Source: Metallyticus violacea | Lineage: Eukaryota; Arthropoda; Insecta; Mantodea; Metallyticidae | Length of the DNA: 64,000 nucleotides | Reading direction: 5' to 3' | Assembly: GCA_030762175.1 (NCBI GenBank) | Contig: CM060831.1 | Span: 35,603,501 to 35,667,500 of the forward strand | Part shown: in pieces, positions 45,890 to 56,974 of the stretch | How positions within the stretch are numbered: the first letter of the stretch is position 1 | Layout: the number at the start of each line of letters is the position of its first letter | Translations under genes and position numbers: made by a program | Notes under the pieces: model-generated | The model's database searches: none | What the model was told of the DNA's origin: nothing | The model's input: the letters and a program-made list of their open reading frames with translations, nothing else

Positions 45890-46215
45890 ATGTGTTCGTC
45901 AATAGCAGGGAGTATCCGGTCCAAGAAATTTCTTGATGCTTCATCAGGGACAAATCGTCGCTTTTGGGACAACTTCAAGTATAGTGCTAATGGACTGTCA
46001 ACAGCGAGGTGTATGTGCTTCGAGACCGTTACACTGCTATGGCGCAGGATTCAGCAACGGCAAAAGAGAGGTCATCTACAGGAGTGTTCCTCCATAATGA
46101 CAATGCGCGGCCGCACACCAGCAACACTACGACCTCAAAGTTGACATAGCTGGGGTTCATTGTAATGACGTACCCTTCACATTTACCGGATCTCGCTCCG
46201 CCTGTCAATGCGAGA
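45890..46215 (+). pseudogene. mariner transposase remnant, catalytic core
   Basis: RRFWDNFKYSANGLSTAR (about 45957-46010) corresponds to the mariner F-W-D-x-x-G block. LLWRRIQQRQKRGHLQ (about 46034-46082) matches L-R-R-x-I-Q-x-K-R-R-G, and after a frameshift HNDNARPHTSNTTT (about 46094-46135) carries the second catalytic Asp. SHLPDLAP (about 46178-46200) leads to the third, whose Asp is lost. The N-terminal DNA-binding part is not recognised upstream. It is non-functional because of frameshifts and stops, and a SINE-C starts about 85 bases downstream. Confidence 0.65.
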
Positions 46216-46299
46216 TGGCGTTAATACTCCCAAACAATGATTTTGCAATGCAACAATGAAGTCACGAGGAAAATGGCAACTGTGCATTCATTTATTTTT

Positions 46300-46566
46300 T
46301 TAATGGTTTTTACTGCTGAGGCATCACAGATAGTGAACACTAATGATACATGAAATGAAATGATAAAAACTGGAAATTATTTTTTTTAAAGAAAGAAGCG
46401 TTCCAGGCCCAAATATAGGATACCTCCCGGGCATATGCCATTTATGAGGACTGAGGAAAAAACCTGAAAGAAACATCAGTCATAGAGAATGGTCCTGGCG
46501 GTAATCGAACCCCAGACCTCCCGTTCACGTGTCCGCGCCTTAACGACCTCGGCCACCCAAGGCGGT
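46300..46566 (-). repeat. SINE-C copy, nearly full length
   Basis: Minus strand. The 3' region TTACTGCTGAGGCATCACAG lies at the left, AAGCGTTCCAGGCCC in the body, the B-box complement GGTAATCGAACCCC at 46499-46512 and the head GGCCACCCAAGGCGGT at the right. No exact target duplication was found. Confidence 0.85.
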
Positions 46567-46569
46567 GAC

Positions 46570-47535
46570 GTTGATAGGGAGTATATTGTGATTGATCCAT
46601 GTTCCATAAAAAATAAGGTACAAAAATTAATACGGTAAATAATTTCCAAAAACACTACGCAATATTGTCAACTTTTTCCTCAGAGTGAGAGGGAGGGAGA
46701 GAACAATGTGGGAATATATTTGTTTTTACTGTTTTCCATGTGAAAGTTAGTAAAATATTCTCTGCTGACATTTTACATTACAATATATGGCACATATTGA
46801 TAGCAGTGTGTTATCTGATAGAATATCAAATGTTTTTCAAATGCTTACCACTTTGGGTATGCGTTCTTCGAAATTGTCGTTTTTTACAATATATAACAAA
46901 TCACAATAAAAGAAGAAAACTAACATATTTCAAAGAAAAAGCGGTCTTTTTATTATATCCTAATCCTGTTTATTTATACTTTTTAAGCTTTGTTAATTTA
47001 TAAGCTCCCTTGGTGCTCGATTTTATGGTAATGAAACTCGGGTATTTAAAACGCGTTTCTATACTATGTAATGTTTTTACCTCATGTTCTAACACGGTTG
47101 GTCTACAGCGGTCAAAAACTACTGTATATGGAAACTTGGAAACAAAAAGAATTCTATTTCATTTTTTTAACAATAATAACAATACTGGACAAGATAAACC
47201 CGCGCTGGACATACTATATCATCCTAGGTATATATGAACACATCCTTTTGCTAAAGCTCCTTTTTGTGCATATGTTTGTTTTTTACGACTGGATTACCAT
47301 AAAGTAGGGTTAACCGGGTCCCTGTCGTGTGCTAAAGGGCCGGAGGATATTCTTCCAGATACCACTGCATATAAATATCGATTAAAAAACGAATTTAGTG
47401 CTTAAGAAATAAAGGAAATACATCAAATTAAGCAAGCAGCTTTTGTTGGAGTGAAAAATGTGCATGGAAGAAAGAACAGCACACGTGAGCGAGCAAAAAA
47501 ATACATAGCAGCTTTTTAGGGTTAAACTTAAGGAC
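46570..47535. other. AT-rich DNA, no feature seen
   Basis: Frames of 75-87 codons at 46740-47307 show no motif. Confidence 0.35.
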
Positions 47536-47548
47536 TGAGTTTGTTTCA

Positions 47549-47821
47549 TTATTAGATTTATTTACGGACGCTCTTTAACAGCTCAGATCATCAGCGTCGC
47601 ATTCAAATCAGAGCATGAAACGGCCGACAAATTTTTCTCAGAGGCCTCTTTTTTCAGGCTTGAGGTTCTTTATCGTGCCGTAAATGTATGACACGGGACC
47701 CACGGCTTTATTTCCCTGCCGAAGGAAGTCATACTTAGGATTTCGGTCCTGGCCGGGTTCGAACCCGCGATCTTGGGTTTAGGAGGCAAGTATGGTAACC
47801 ACTACACCACCAGGGCCGACA
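47549..47821 (-). repeat. SINE-B copy with 11-bp target duplication and internal deletion
   Basis: Minus strand. The 3' end TTTATTTACGGACGCTC lies at the left, and the tRNA-like head GGGTTCGAACCCGCGATC then TACACCACCAGGGCCGAC at the right. It lacks the ~30-base GATGGATTTTTTCGGGCGT segment between head and body. Flanked by the identical AGTTTGTTTCA at 47538-47548 and 47822-47832. Confidence 0.88.
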
Positions 47822-47834
47822 AGTTTGTTTCAGG

Positions 47835-49990
47835 AAAACCCGGAACAAAATAGGGTTATGAGAAAATTGTCAATTTAAGCTTAGCATTTACACATGAAGA
47901 GATTCAATATAAAACCTAAAATTATGGCAATCTAAGAGAAGCAGACAGCTAAGAGTTATTAGAAGCTCCTATAAATACAAGCTAGAAACCGTAACAGAAA
48001 TAATCCAGCTACTTTTAAGATACATTTAATGCTCTACATAATATTGCTGCTACTTGTTCCAAAGTTCAGTCAGCTATTTAAAGTTTAAAGCACCTAACAT
48101 TTAAACTGCATCACATAACCTAACTCACTTATACAAAACCTGTTTATTTTGGGCCCATTTGCTAATCTAGGAACTTTTTATATTTTACCTAACCTGGAGA
48201 TTTGCCTGGCTTCAAAAAGTTAACCCACTTATACACATCTTTCACCCGAAAACTTTAAAAAATGATTACGTGGGAACTATTCCTTTGACTTGGTGTGTAA
48301 ATAACATGAAGCAAGGATTCGACCGACAGACTTCAGAATAATAAAAAGTATGCAGTAAGAAAGGAGGGGGAAAAATCAGCTGGAGAAATTAGGATGAAGA
48401 AAATACATAATTATAGAGCGGGAGACCAGAAATAGCATCAGAAAACCGTGTTTGAAAGCAAATGTATATTATAAAACGAAGAATTTTTTATTTGTTGCCA
48501 ATTTCTACAAATTTTCATTTTACCATGTAATGAGTAGTTTTTCCTCAGAAACTATTGAACCTAATGATGTGCTTATTTTTAATTTTACTCTAAAACAAGT
48601 TGAACCATTTGGAAATGCAATATCGATTAACATATTCTTTAAAAAGTAATAATTATAAAAATATTGGTACATATTTTTCAAAAAATCATTTCTTTTAACT
48701 TTTGCATGGACTGTAATGAGATATCTAATTAAATTAATTTCTTGAGTTCTTCCCAGCTAGAATAGCCAAAAAATTAGTCCACTGAGCCATTTAGTTTTTG
48801 AGAAAAGCTACATTACATATGGCAAAGTATTAAAGTATTTATAAAAATATGTGCATAGCTATTAACAATAATGGATAAAATGGGAATATGTTCCTAAAGT
48901 ATCTTGAAAAAGTATACTATAATGAGAATGTGTTCTAATTTTTATGCACATAACTCTCAAATCAGATTTATGCAGATAGTTTAAACATAGCGGTTTTTTG
49001 TAGTGTTTTATATAAATGCTCTCTTAATGTGCACATACATTATCTATGACCTTTCTATTTTCACTTAGTGACCATCTACAAGGCTTTAGTTATACTGTCT
49101 GCATATGTAGTTTCACTGTCTCTAGGCTTCAATATCAGACCTTAACATTCGCTTCCTCATCATGCTTTTAAAATCGCTTTCTGTATCTCTTCCTTATTGG
49201 TCTAACAGCAGCATACATTCATTTGCGAAGATGATTAGATATTTGACTCTAGAGCAACACATTTATTTTTAAATGTAATTTTAATTTTAGATCAATTGTC
49301 TCTTTCCACAACTGCAAAGTACAACATTGTGCTCAAGTATGAATCTGTGGTTTAGTGCAAAACAAAAACCAAGAGCGAAAACTTAGTTTTAACAAGGGAA
49401 AAACTAGACGAGAATGATGCAAATCTTGAACTCTCGTCAGCAAAACATTCACAAATGCAGATATCAGAAATATGTCTGTATTCGAACTTAATCAATGTGT
49501 CTTTTCTGATAGAATGCTGTTTTACTTTCGAGCACACAATTCCAGCATAATCTATGGGATGTATTAAAAAATCTGACCAACCGACTCGTAAACTGAAGTG
49601 GGCGATATACCTGTTGCCTGTCAACACAATAAGGTTTCTGTAAAACGGACGGAGCTCTTTTTCCTTGCGTCTGCAAATGTTGTATGCCATTTTCCATACA
49701 AATCTTATATACTGCTTATTACAGAAACACCAACATCAGGAAATTTAGCTGCAACATTTTCCTGTATACATACGTGCGCCTCCGCCATTGCAGTTCGTTC
49801 ATGCAGAGAATACACGAATGTGAAACTTTCTCACGCGCAAACCGCTTCCTCGTACAGGCACAGCCTTGAAGCAGCCATCATAACACATGAGTAGCAATAA
49901 CATAGCTTCTTTCCTTTTATTTTCCCTCTCTGCCAAAAAGTCTTCATTATCTGGCTCGCCGTACTTTGGGTATAGCTCGCCGTTGCCTTA
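47835..49990. other. AT-rich DNA; overlapping frames at 49.35-49.9 kb
   Basis: At 49352-49894 both strands carry frames of 61-112 codons in a more balanced-composition patch that runs into the TIR-family end at 50 kb. It may be the interior of that element, but no transposase motif was recognised. Confidence 0.3.
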
Positions 49991-49994
49991 TAAG

Positions 49995-50100
49995 GTAAGA
50001 TTGTATATACGGTTTAGGAAGCGGAGTTGAACTAGAGCACCACTGGCTGCGACACCCTTAGTAACCGGAGAATAGCTTGAGCGGACAAGGTTTATAAATA
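49995..50100 (+). mobile_element. End of the second TIR family
   Basis: Homologous to the left end of the 29.36-kb element in inverted orientation: GTAAGATTGTATATACGG, TTTAGGAAGCGGAGTTG and, at the outer edge, TTGAGCGGACAAGGTTTATA. The opposite end of this copy was not found, so the inner boundary is only the limit of visible homology. Confidence 0.4.
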
Positions 50101-50104
50101 CAGC

Positions 50105-50985
50105 TCAGTAAATAAGATTAGCAAGTCTACTGAGCCTAAATGTAGGAAACAAGCTGAAATAGCATATCATTCTTTAAGTGAACGCTATTTTGTATCATAA
50201 TGGCTACAAAAACGCATTTGACCTTCAACTATAACTGTGAATCTTGAAAAAAATTAGCATTACAATTAAATTTCATAGACTTTTGCGTACCTGCATTCCA
50301 AATAATTGCATAGTATGTCCTAGGAGAGGTAATTATTTTTATTAATAACTGTTCAATATTAAACATTTAATTAAAATACATTATTATGCCTCCGGAAATT
50401 ATCAACAACAGACATAAAACAATGATGAAATATCAAAGGCAATAAAAGACTAAAATTACATTGCTGACATTTATTAAATAATTGAAATGATGCTGCTAAT
50501 GTTTATATAGTGGTTAACTTTAAACCCATATAAGCTACTGTATATTAGCCGTAGGTTGTGAACGTAACTGTTCATTAAAGTTTACTCAACGAGCTGGAAA
50601 CTCAAAGCTATGTACAAAAACTACGCGATGTTTCAGTTACATGTTTATTTCTGGAAACAACTTTAAGCAGTAGTAAAGGTTAAAAAAGTAAACTGTAGAA
50701 AAAAATGTCCAACAGTAAATAACCACTTAAAAGTACTGAGTGAAATCATTTGATAAACTTTAAAACGTTATATGAAGACAGAAATGTATACTAAATAATA
50801 AATGAGAAAATGTTACTGACATTCTTAGTATTAAAAGAAAGTCATATCTAAGCAAAAAGTGGCTATAAATACTTTAAAAACACACGCAGAAAAATATATG
50901 ACAGAATAAAAATTTCTTTTACTTTCTATATTAGCAAGCATCACCAACAAAAATGTAACTAGCCATAATATTAGCTAAAATATTT
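50105..50985. other. AT-rich DNA, no feature seen
   Basis: No supported element. Confidence 0.4.
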
Positions 50986-50987
50986 TT

Positions 50988-51125
50988 GTCGTAGATTTAC
51001 GGCACGTAAAGGAACCTCATGCCTGAAAATAGAGGTTTCAGTGCAAAAATTATCAGCCGTTTCAGACCCTGAATTGAATGGGACGCTGAGATGTTGAAGA
51101 GCGCCCACAAATAAACTAAATAAAT
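50988..51125 (+). repeat. SINE-B 3' half
   Basis: Starts at GTCGTAGATTTACGGCACG, within the body, and runs through CCTGAATTGAATGGGACGCT to a short ACAAATAAACTAAATAAATA tail. It is 5'-truncated and diverged (TTATCAGCCGTTTCAGACCC), and sits directly beside an oppositely oriented SINE-C. Confidence 0.8.
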
Positions 51126-51129
51126 AATA

Positions 51130-51346
51130 TAATAGGCGCTGAACACGTATAACATGAGATGAAACGATAAAGTGGGAAAGACATTTTGGGAAGAAAGCCT
51201 AAGTTCAGAGTCCCTACCCAGCACTTGTCATTGATGAAGACACAAGAAAAGCTAGAAAAAATGTTAAAAGAGAGGATGACTCTGGCGGTAATAGAACCGC
51301 AGATAACTCTTTCGTAATTTCCCGACTTAACAATTTCGCCCATCAG
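51130..51346 (-). repeat. SINE-C copy, strongly diverged
   Basis: Minus strand. ACATGAGATGAAACGATAAA, CTAAGTTCAGAGTCCCTACC, GACTCTGGCGGTAATAGAAC and the head ACAATTTCGCCCATC can be aligned with the 19.5-kb copy, but with many changes. It is among the oldest SINE-C copies here. Confidence 0.7.
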
Positions 51347-51349
51347 TGT

Positions 51350-51748
51350 CCGTCACACTTGCTATAAACAATCACCGTAGACACCAACAATAAACATTGT
51401 AAATGCGTCTCTATGCATATTCAGAGCAATCGCTAGATCTAAACGACTGGACAATGTAAAGAAAGTAAAGTGCGGGACAAACCTTAATAACCTCGCCCAG
51501 TTCTACCGAGTTCCTAGTATCTAGTATTACCGCTTTCTTCTGAACAGTGACACATTGCCATGAGGTACCTGATACATCATGAACATTTCAAGTTTCTCCT
51601 GTTATTAAGAGTATTCGAGGGTGTCTTAATTAAAAACTAAAGAATAAATGTCTGCCCTCATTTCCACACCCAATCTCTAATGGAACTAAGTCATGTACTG
51701 AAAGAGACTTCAGACTGTGACAAAGTTGTTTTAACTGAGCGAACTGAT
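51350..51748. other. Unassigned DNA
   Basis: No feature recognised. Confidence 0.35.
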
Positions 51749-51749
51749 A

Positions 51750-51968
51750 CATCGCTACCGGTAGCTGAGGTCGTTTAGGCGCGGGCTCGTGAGCGGGAAA
51801 TCTGGGGTTCTATTTCCGCCAAGACCGTCCTCCCTGACTGAGGTTTTTTTTTCAGGTATTCTTTAGTCCTCATAAGTGGCAAATGCCGGGGTGGTACCCT
51901 AAACTTAAGCCTGGTACGCTTCCTTGTTTTAAAAAAAAATCCTTTCCCAGTTTATCATTTCATCTCAA
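51750..51968 (+). repeat. SINE-C copy, 3'-truncated
   Basis: Plus strand. GGTAGCTGAGGTCGTTTAGG and GCTCGTGAGCGGGAAATCTG form the head, followed by CCAAGACCGTCCTCCCTGAC, GGCAAATGCCGGGGTGGTAC and TTTATCATTTCATCTC. It ends before the GCCTCAGTAG 3' block. Confidence 0.82.
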
Positions 51969-51969
51969 T

Positions 51970-53200
51970 GAAAAAAAAACCCATCGAGGTCTTTCCCGCA
52001 CTCTACCTGTTTTCTAGCCGTTACTATGCACACATATACATTTGTATCCATAAAAACCGTAGATTTATAGAAAGCAGTGCATTAAATTATACCTATGTTT
52101 ATAGCTTCACTATTACAGTAAATGCTTTTTCCTCCAGCTCCGACTTTCCGCATTTAAATACTCATAATTTACTCAGTCTTCAAATGAACGCTTAGCAATT
52201 TATGTTGCTAAGATAATAATAAATTATTCTTTCTCTAACTTTTATACAGAAGTTTCTCGTACTTAATTTTCTAGTACTGCCATTAAAAGAAAGAATGTCA
52301 TGGGTGCTAAGAGACTTTGTTCTTATTAGAAGGCATAAGAAACGTGCTATGTACTTTGATGTTTAATATATCATTAGTTTAAGCGCAGTGAAACTCTCAG
52401 AAACAAAACTATTAAAACTACCTTTCTGCTACTCAAAGGGACTTTAGGAAATTTCAGTAACCCTTTCTACAAATTCAAAAACTGCAAGCTTCTTAGTCGG
52501 TATTCCCGAGGTTCATTAACCACTCTTGATGTTACATTTATGTTTTTTTTTAGGGGCTGTTTATATCCTCGTCATTCATTTTGCTTACTGCTAAAATTCA
52601 CAAGTCTGGTAACCATGGTAACATTTATAAAGTGAATTTTTATATCGCAAAGCTCAACATGCCTTAATGATGTACGCAAGAAATGGACCAGCTTTTTACA
52701 ACTCCACATTTAACTTAAGAGAAATACATCCATTTCAGGATCTTATCCTCAGTGTTCACAAATGTGTTATGGCAACTATTGACAATTTACATACGGTGCA
52801 TATTATCTTCAGCCTTATTGCCTCTTCCAATCACGAAACGCATTTGGTCTTTATATCGATCCTTCCATCTTTTTTAAATATACTGATATATACCCTTGTA
52901 TTACGGTTAGTAATTTGTTTCTTTGGAATTCTAGTGCCACACATTTTGGATGAATTTTAACCCATTCAATTGTTATTGTTTTTATTCCTTTTATTTCCAA
53001 TTTATTTTGTATTTCTTAGATTGTATTATTTTCAAGAATAAAGGGTTCCTTAAGGCTGTATCTCTACCCAAAATTTGTGTGCTGTCTTGTATACGTTTAT
53101 GTTTACTAACGAAATTAAATGCTCCCTTATTTGAACTAATGCTCAGTCTATGAAGTACAAACTGATTTGGTATTAAAGACAAAAGTTCAGTAATGCAACG
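51970..53200. other. AT-rich DNA, no feature seen
   Basis: Frames of 67-97 codons at 52667-53153 show no recognised motif. Confidence 0.35.
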
Positions 53201-53204
53201 TACT

Positions 53205-53705
53205 TTATTTTTTGACATAATACTCTAGCAGTTCAATGTTGCTGCAATATTTCTCCAGGTAAGCGATTCCCTCGTGGATGTGGTTATCTTGGAAGCCCAC
53301 AAAAGTTTTGTTAATCTCCTGTATGACATCTTCATTTCACTAAACTTTGTATCCAGACAAGAAATTTTTGATTTTCGGATACAGATGGTAATCCAAGGGA
53401 GCAATATCAGGTGAATAGGGTGGTGCAAATCGCAGTTCGGTCAATTTGTTCTGAGCGAACCTGGGATTGAATGGAGTGGCGCATAGTCATTGTGGAACAC
53501 CTTTTTGGTCATTTCCAGACCTTTTTCCGCGATCGCTATCTCCATTCTCTCCAAAATCTCTCCAACAATGATTTTTACCCTTCTCCAAGTAGTCAATCAA
53601 GAGAAGTCCTTTTGCGTTCCACAAACTGAAGCCATCACGTTTTCAGCGGATGCAATGCATTTCGCCTTTTTCGGAGCACATTCACGAGGCCTATGACAAA
53701 ATAGT
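53205..53705 (-). pseudogene. mariner transposase C-terminal two thirds
   Basis: Read on the minus strand: APKKAKCIASAENVMASV (about 53625-53690) matches the P-K-K-A-K...S-A-x-K-V-M-A-S-V segment. After a frameshift, AKGLLLIDYLEKGK follows (about 53560-53605). KKVFHNDYAPLHS (about 53480-53515) carries the second catalytic Asp, and PPYSPDIAPLDYHLYPKIKN (about 53370-53430) the third. SNIELLEYYVKK ends the protein with a stop at 53205-53207. The C-terminal end is intact in frame, unlike most remnants here, but two or more frameshifts and stops kill it. The N-terminal helix-turn-helix was not found. Confidence 0.78.
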
Positions 53706-53709
53706 CAAG

Positions 53710-54445
53710 TAATGATCAGTTTCAAAAATGACCGTTTTATCTTAATTTTCTCCTCTTCCCTATGCATTATTTTTCTTTGTTTCCTCCATAACTTAAGCAA
53801 TTGTTAAAGCAATCTAACCGATGTTTTCTAAATCTATTTTGTGTTTCAAAAAGAAAAGTTCCATTCTGAAGTCGTGTTCTATTGTTTAATATTTTGCCAA
53901 ATACATGCTGTTGTTTAGTTGTAGTATTATTTATGCTTTTAGGAGAATGATGCCCTGTCAGCTCCTGATTTGCAGCAGTAATAAAAGTTTGATTTTGGTA
54001 AAGGGGGAATTCTTCGATACATTACACACACACGCGCGCGTCTTTAACGATATGATACAAAACATAACAAAGAAAACCACGATATAATGGGTCTTCATTA
54101 TTCCGTGTCACCGCATCTCGGCAGTTGTGACGCGACTCTTCCTTTATTAACAATGTGCACAATTACACAACGCGTATTTCTCGTGACAAATACATTTAAA
54201 GCATGCCAGACAACATTCGAAATGAATTTGATGAAAGACATATACCATAAAAGTGTGGCACCCAGAAATTGGTTAACAAGTTATGGACAATAGTAAACAT
54301 TCTCACTCAATTGTCTATCATAAAGTGCCGGAAGAAACAATAAAGGATGTGTGGGGGGCTAATGGGAATAACTAAAAAGCATTTCCAATAGTTTCCCAAA
54401 AGACTATCTCCCATATTCCATATGTCAAAGGGCATCAAAATTAAA
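53710..54445. other. Unassigned DNA
   Basis: Frames at 53905-54293 (60-68 codons, plus) have no motif. No SINE or TIR was seen. Confidence 0.35.
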
Positions 54446-54448
54446 CAA

Positions 54449-54450
<2 letters not shown>

Positions 54451-54520
<70 letters not shown>
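54451..54520. repeat. (AAT)n microsatellite
   Basis: About 23 uninterrupted AAT units. Confidence 0.92.
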
Positions 54521-54525
<5 letters not shown>

Positions 54526-54659
54526 TGGTTGAACACCTTGTGTCGTGTGTTTAAGAATTAAATGTGACGCGACTACGAAAACCATTTTCGGATTCTTTAT
54601 GATTTAGAAAAATTTCATATTCAGAATTCCGGAATTTTAGACGTCACTTCGTTTATATA

Positions 54660-54840
54660 GTTTCATATGTAAACTGACAAAAACTGCGTATGCTCATATG
54701 GGATGGAAAATCCTCATACTGTGCATGAAGACCCATTCACAGAAAACCGGAAGGTAGTGTGGCGTGTCTCGTAAACTAATGGGAAGAGACCATTTTCAGC
54801 AGATCGTATTTTGCGTCGTTGAAGGTATGTGCAAATAAAT
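54660..54840 (+). pseudogene. DUF4817-type insect transposase, short internal fragment
   Basis: ENPHTVHEDPFTENRKVVW (54706-54762) is the E-N-P-H-x-x-x-E-x-P-x-H-x-x-K-V-x-V-W block of insect IS630/mariner-superfamily transposases. It is preceded by YVN, as in G-Y-V-N-R-x-N, and followed after a stop by RKLMGRDHF in the place of R-x-x-I-I-G-P-x-F-F. Only this central region is recognisable; all three catalytic blocks are missing or decayed. Same family as the remnants at 11, 22 and 38 kb. Confidence 0.55.
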
Positions 54841-54844
54841 TTGC

Positions 54845-55275
54845 AAGTCATTACCTGAATAACAAAGTTTTATAGACAATTATTTAGGATCTCTAATGAG
54901 GGAATTACCCTCTATTACCTCAATTAACAATTCTCCCTTTGCTTTGCTGAAAAACAGCTGTTCAGTCAGTCCAAGTAATAGGCTACTGAATTTATCGGGT
55001 TTGTGATAAAATGGAGCCTGAAAGGAAGCACTTTCTTGTATTATTTTAATGAGAATTAAAGGAGTTTCTTACAGGTGTCTTTCTTCTTAAGTGTCACAGT
55101 TTTCCGCTGGGTCTTCAGTTTTAGAGGATAATGCTTTGGTTTTCGCTCGAAGCAGTTCACTGTTAAAAATTGCTCTCTCAATTTCGCGATGGTAAACTTT
55201 CAAGTTAAGATGAAAACGAATTATTACTGAGAATTAAGACTGCTAACTAAGTTCAATTATTGTTCCTATTGTCAG
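54845..55275. other. Unassigned AT-rich DNA
   Basis: No supported element. Confidence 0.35.
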
Positions 55276-55279
55276 GCAG

Positions 55280-55760
55280 TATTTTGAGCAGTGCTGCCAA
55301 ACATGAACAGTGCAACTGCAGCGGCGTGGACAATATGCCAGGCCTTTAGTGCTGATGCTGTGAATGAAAGATGATTCACGAATTATAAGGAAGGCAACGA
55401 AACCTTCGAAGTTGAGCCATGAACAAAATTTAACCAAGACACTATCAGCGACTACAGCTGAATAAGAGCCAAACTTGTGAGGATGTGGCACAACAATTCA
55501 CCGTCAGTGCAGAAACCATACGGCTCCATTATCATCAGTTGGTAAAAATACAAACTCGGTCGCTGAGTTACACACGAATTGACAACTGATTGGAAGGTGG
55601 CACGATATCACGATTGCTTTGTAGTGTTGTCACGTCAGCATAAGGACCCCTTTCTTGATAGGCTGATGACATGCGATGAAAAGTGGATCCTCTACCACAA
55701 TCCAAGACACTTTCATCACTGATTGGCAGTCCATCAAACTGTTCCCATGAATCTATAGCA
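55280..55760 (+). pseudogene. mariner transposase N-terminal half
   Basis: NSATAAAWTICQAFSADAVN (about 55300-55360) is the first helix-turn-helix, close to A-x-x-A-A-R-N-I-C-x-A-F-G-x-x-x-V. NYKEGNETFEVEP follows as the W-F-x-x-F-R-S-G-D-x-x-x-E-D-E-P counterpart. EDVAQQFTVSAETIRLHYHQ (about 55478-55540) is the second helix-turn-helix. KDPFLDRLMTCDEKWILYHN (about 55640-55700) carries the first catalytic Asp, with T-C-D-E for T-G-D-E. The remaining two Asp blocks are absent, so the element is 3'-deleted. Stops and at least three frameshifts are present. Confidence 0.75.
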
Positions 55761-55764
55761 AAAA

Positions 55765-56305
55765 TCACAATAGCGATAGGGATTATATTTATAATAAACA
55801 TATTTTGCTCAAAAATTATGCTTTAAAATAGGGGAACTGATAGAACTTTTTGCTTACCTTATTCTTTGGGGGGGGGGGATAATCAACAAATTACAAAACA
55901 CAGTAAAACTATAGGTTGAGTATTATTCCTTAATTTGAAAGAAATGTTTTGACGAAACTCGTGCAAAAACTTAACTCTTGTAAGTCACTCATAAATACCT
56001 GACTGAATTGTATGAACTTGATAACGATGACTTTAAATCAAATGACCGTCGGTTAAATTAACGCCCTTAAATTAATATTTTATATCTATTGAGCTAAATG
56101 TATACTTGTAGAAGATTACACGGGTCTATACAATATTTGCTGAATGAAAATTGTTCTGATTCCTTACCACATGGAATCTCTGAAAACAGCCTCATTTTGT
56201 CTCATCGGCCTATAGTTTTCCAGAAATCAATATTATAGAAAATAACAGTTTTTATTGTTTGTTCATTGAGCAGATGCATAAAATAAATATTCTGAGAGAT
56301 TTAAA
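55765..56305. other. AT-rich DNA, no feature seen
   Basis: Includes a short G run (about 55867-55878). No other signal. Confidence 0.4.
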
Positions 56306-56307
56306 CA

Positions 56308-56968
56308 AAACAATTATTTGTTCACTTTGTGAATGGGACAGTAGGGCCAAATCAGAGCATTGGACCAGAAAAAAATCTGTCACAAAGGAGCAATTTACTT
56401 CCTGGAGAAAAAAATATGAAGTATGAACTAATGGCTTCTCGTTCTAATATTCTTCTTCTACCACTCCATATTAAGTTAGGTCCGCTGAAGCAATTTGTTA
56501 CTGCTCTGAACAAGGACAGTGATTGTTTCAACTTTCTTGTTACAAAGCTCCCACAGAAAAATGAAACAGATATTTTCGATGGACCCCCAGATTCGCGAGC
56601 TTATGCAGGATGAGACCTTTCGTCAGTCGATGTCCGAGTTAGAGAAGAAAACTTTCATGACAACAAGAAATTGTGGAGGAAATGTTACAACATTTTAGAA
56701 ATCTAGGGTGTACAATGAGTGTTAAGTGCGCTTTCTCAACAGCCATAATGAATCTTGTGCTATGAGTGAAGAACAAGGTGAAGTTTTCATAAAGACATTA
56801 AAACAGTGGAAACTACTGTCAAGGCTATTGGGATGTGTCAATGATGCTGATTACTGTTGGTGTTTGAAAAGAGACATTAGTGAAGGGCATATCAGAACTA
56901 TTAAAAAAAAAAAAAAATTCTCTCCTAATAGTGAAAAAAGTAAACCTACAAAATCAGTTTTGTCTTAG
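56308..56968 (+). pseudogene. Pseudogene of an uncharacterised arthropod protein family
   Basis: In order: CSLCEWDSRAKSEHW (about 56318-56362) holds a Cys pair, then after a frameshift NLLPGEKNMKYE, NILLLPLHIKLGPLKQFVTA and LNKDSDCFNFL (to about 56540), DIFDGPPDSR, LMQDETFRQSMSELEK, RFLNSHNESCAMSEEQGEVF (about 56728-56787) and DADYCWCLKRD (about 56840-56875). This order (C-x-x-C-x-W-D-S-R, L-P-P-L-H-I-K-L-G-x-M-K, F-x-x-S-H, S-E-E-Q-G-E-x-F-H, D-Y-C-W-x-L-K-R-D) recalls multi-copy hypothetical proteins in arthropods and some other animals, thought to be associated with mobile elements. Its function is unknown to me. The expected H after G-E-x-F is I. Two or more frameshifts and stops are present. 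Confidence 0.6.
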
Positions 56969-56974
56969 GCTTAA

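Noticed and set aside
49352..49894. Overlapping frames of up to 112 codons on both strands
   Set aside because: No recognised domain; openness on both strands in a balanced-composition patch suggests chance or unidentified repeat.
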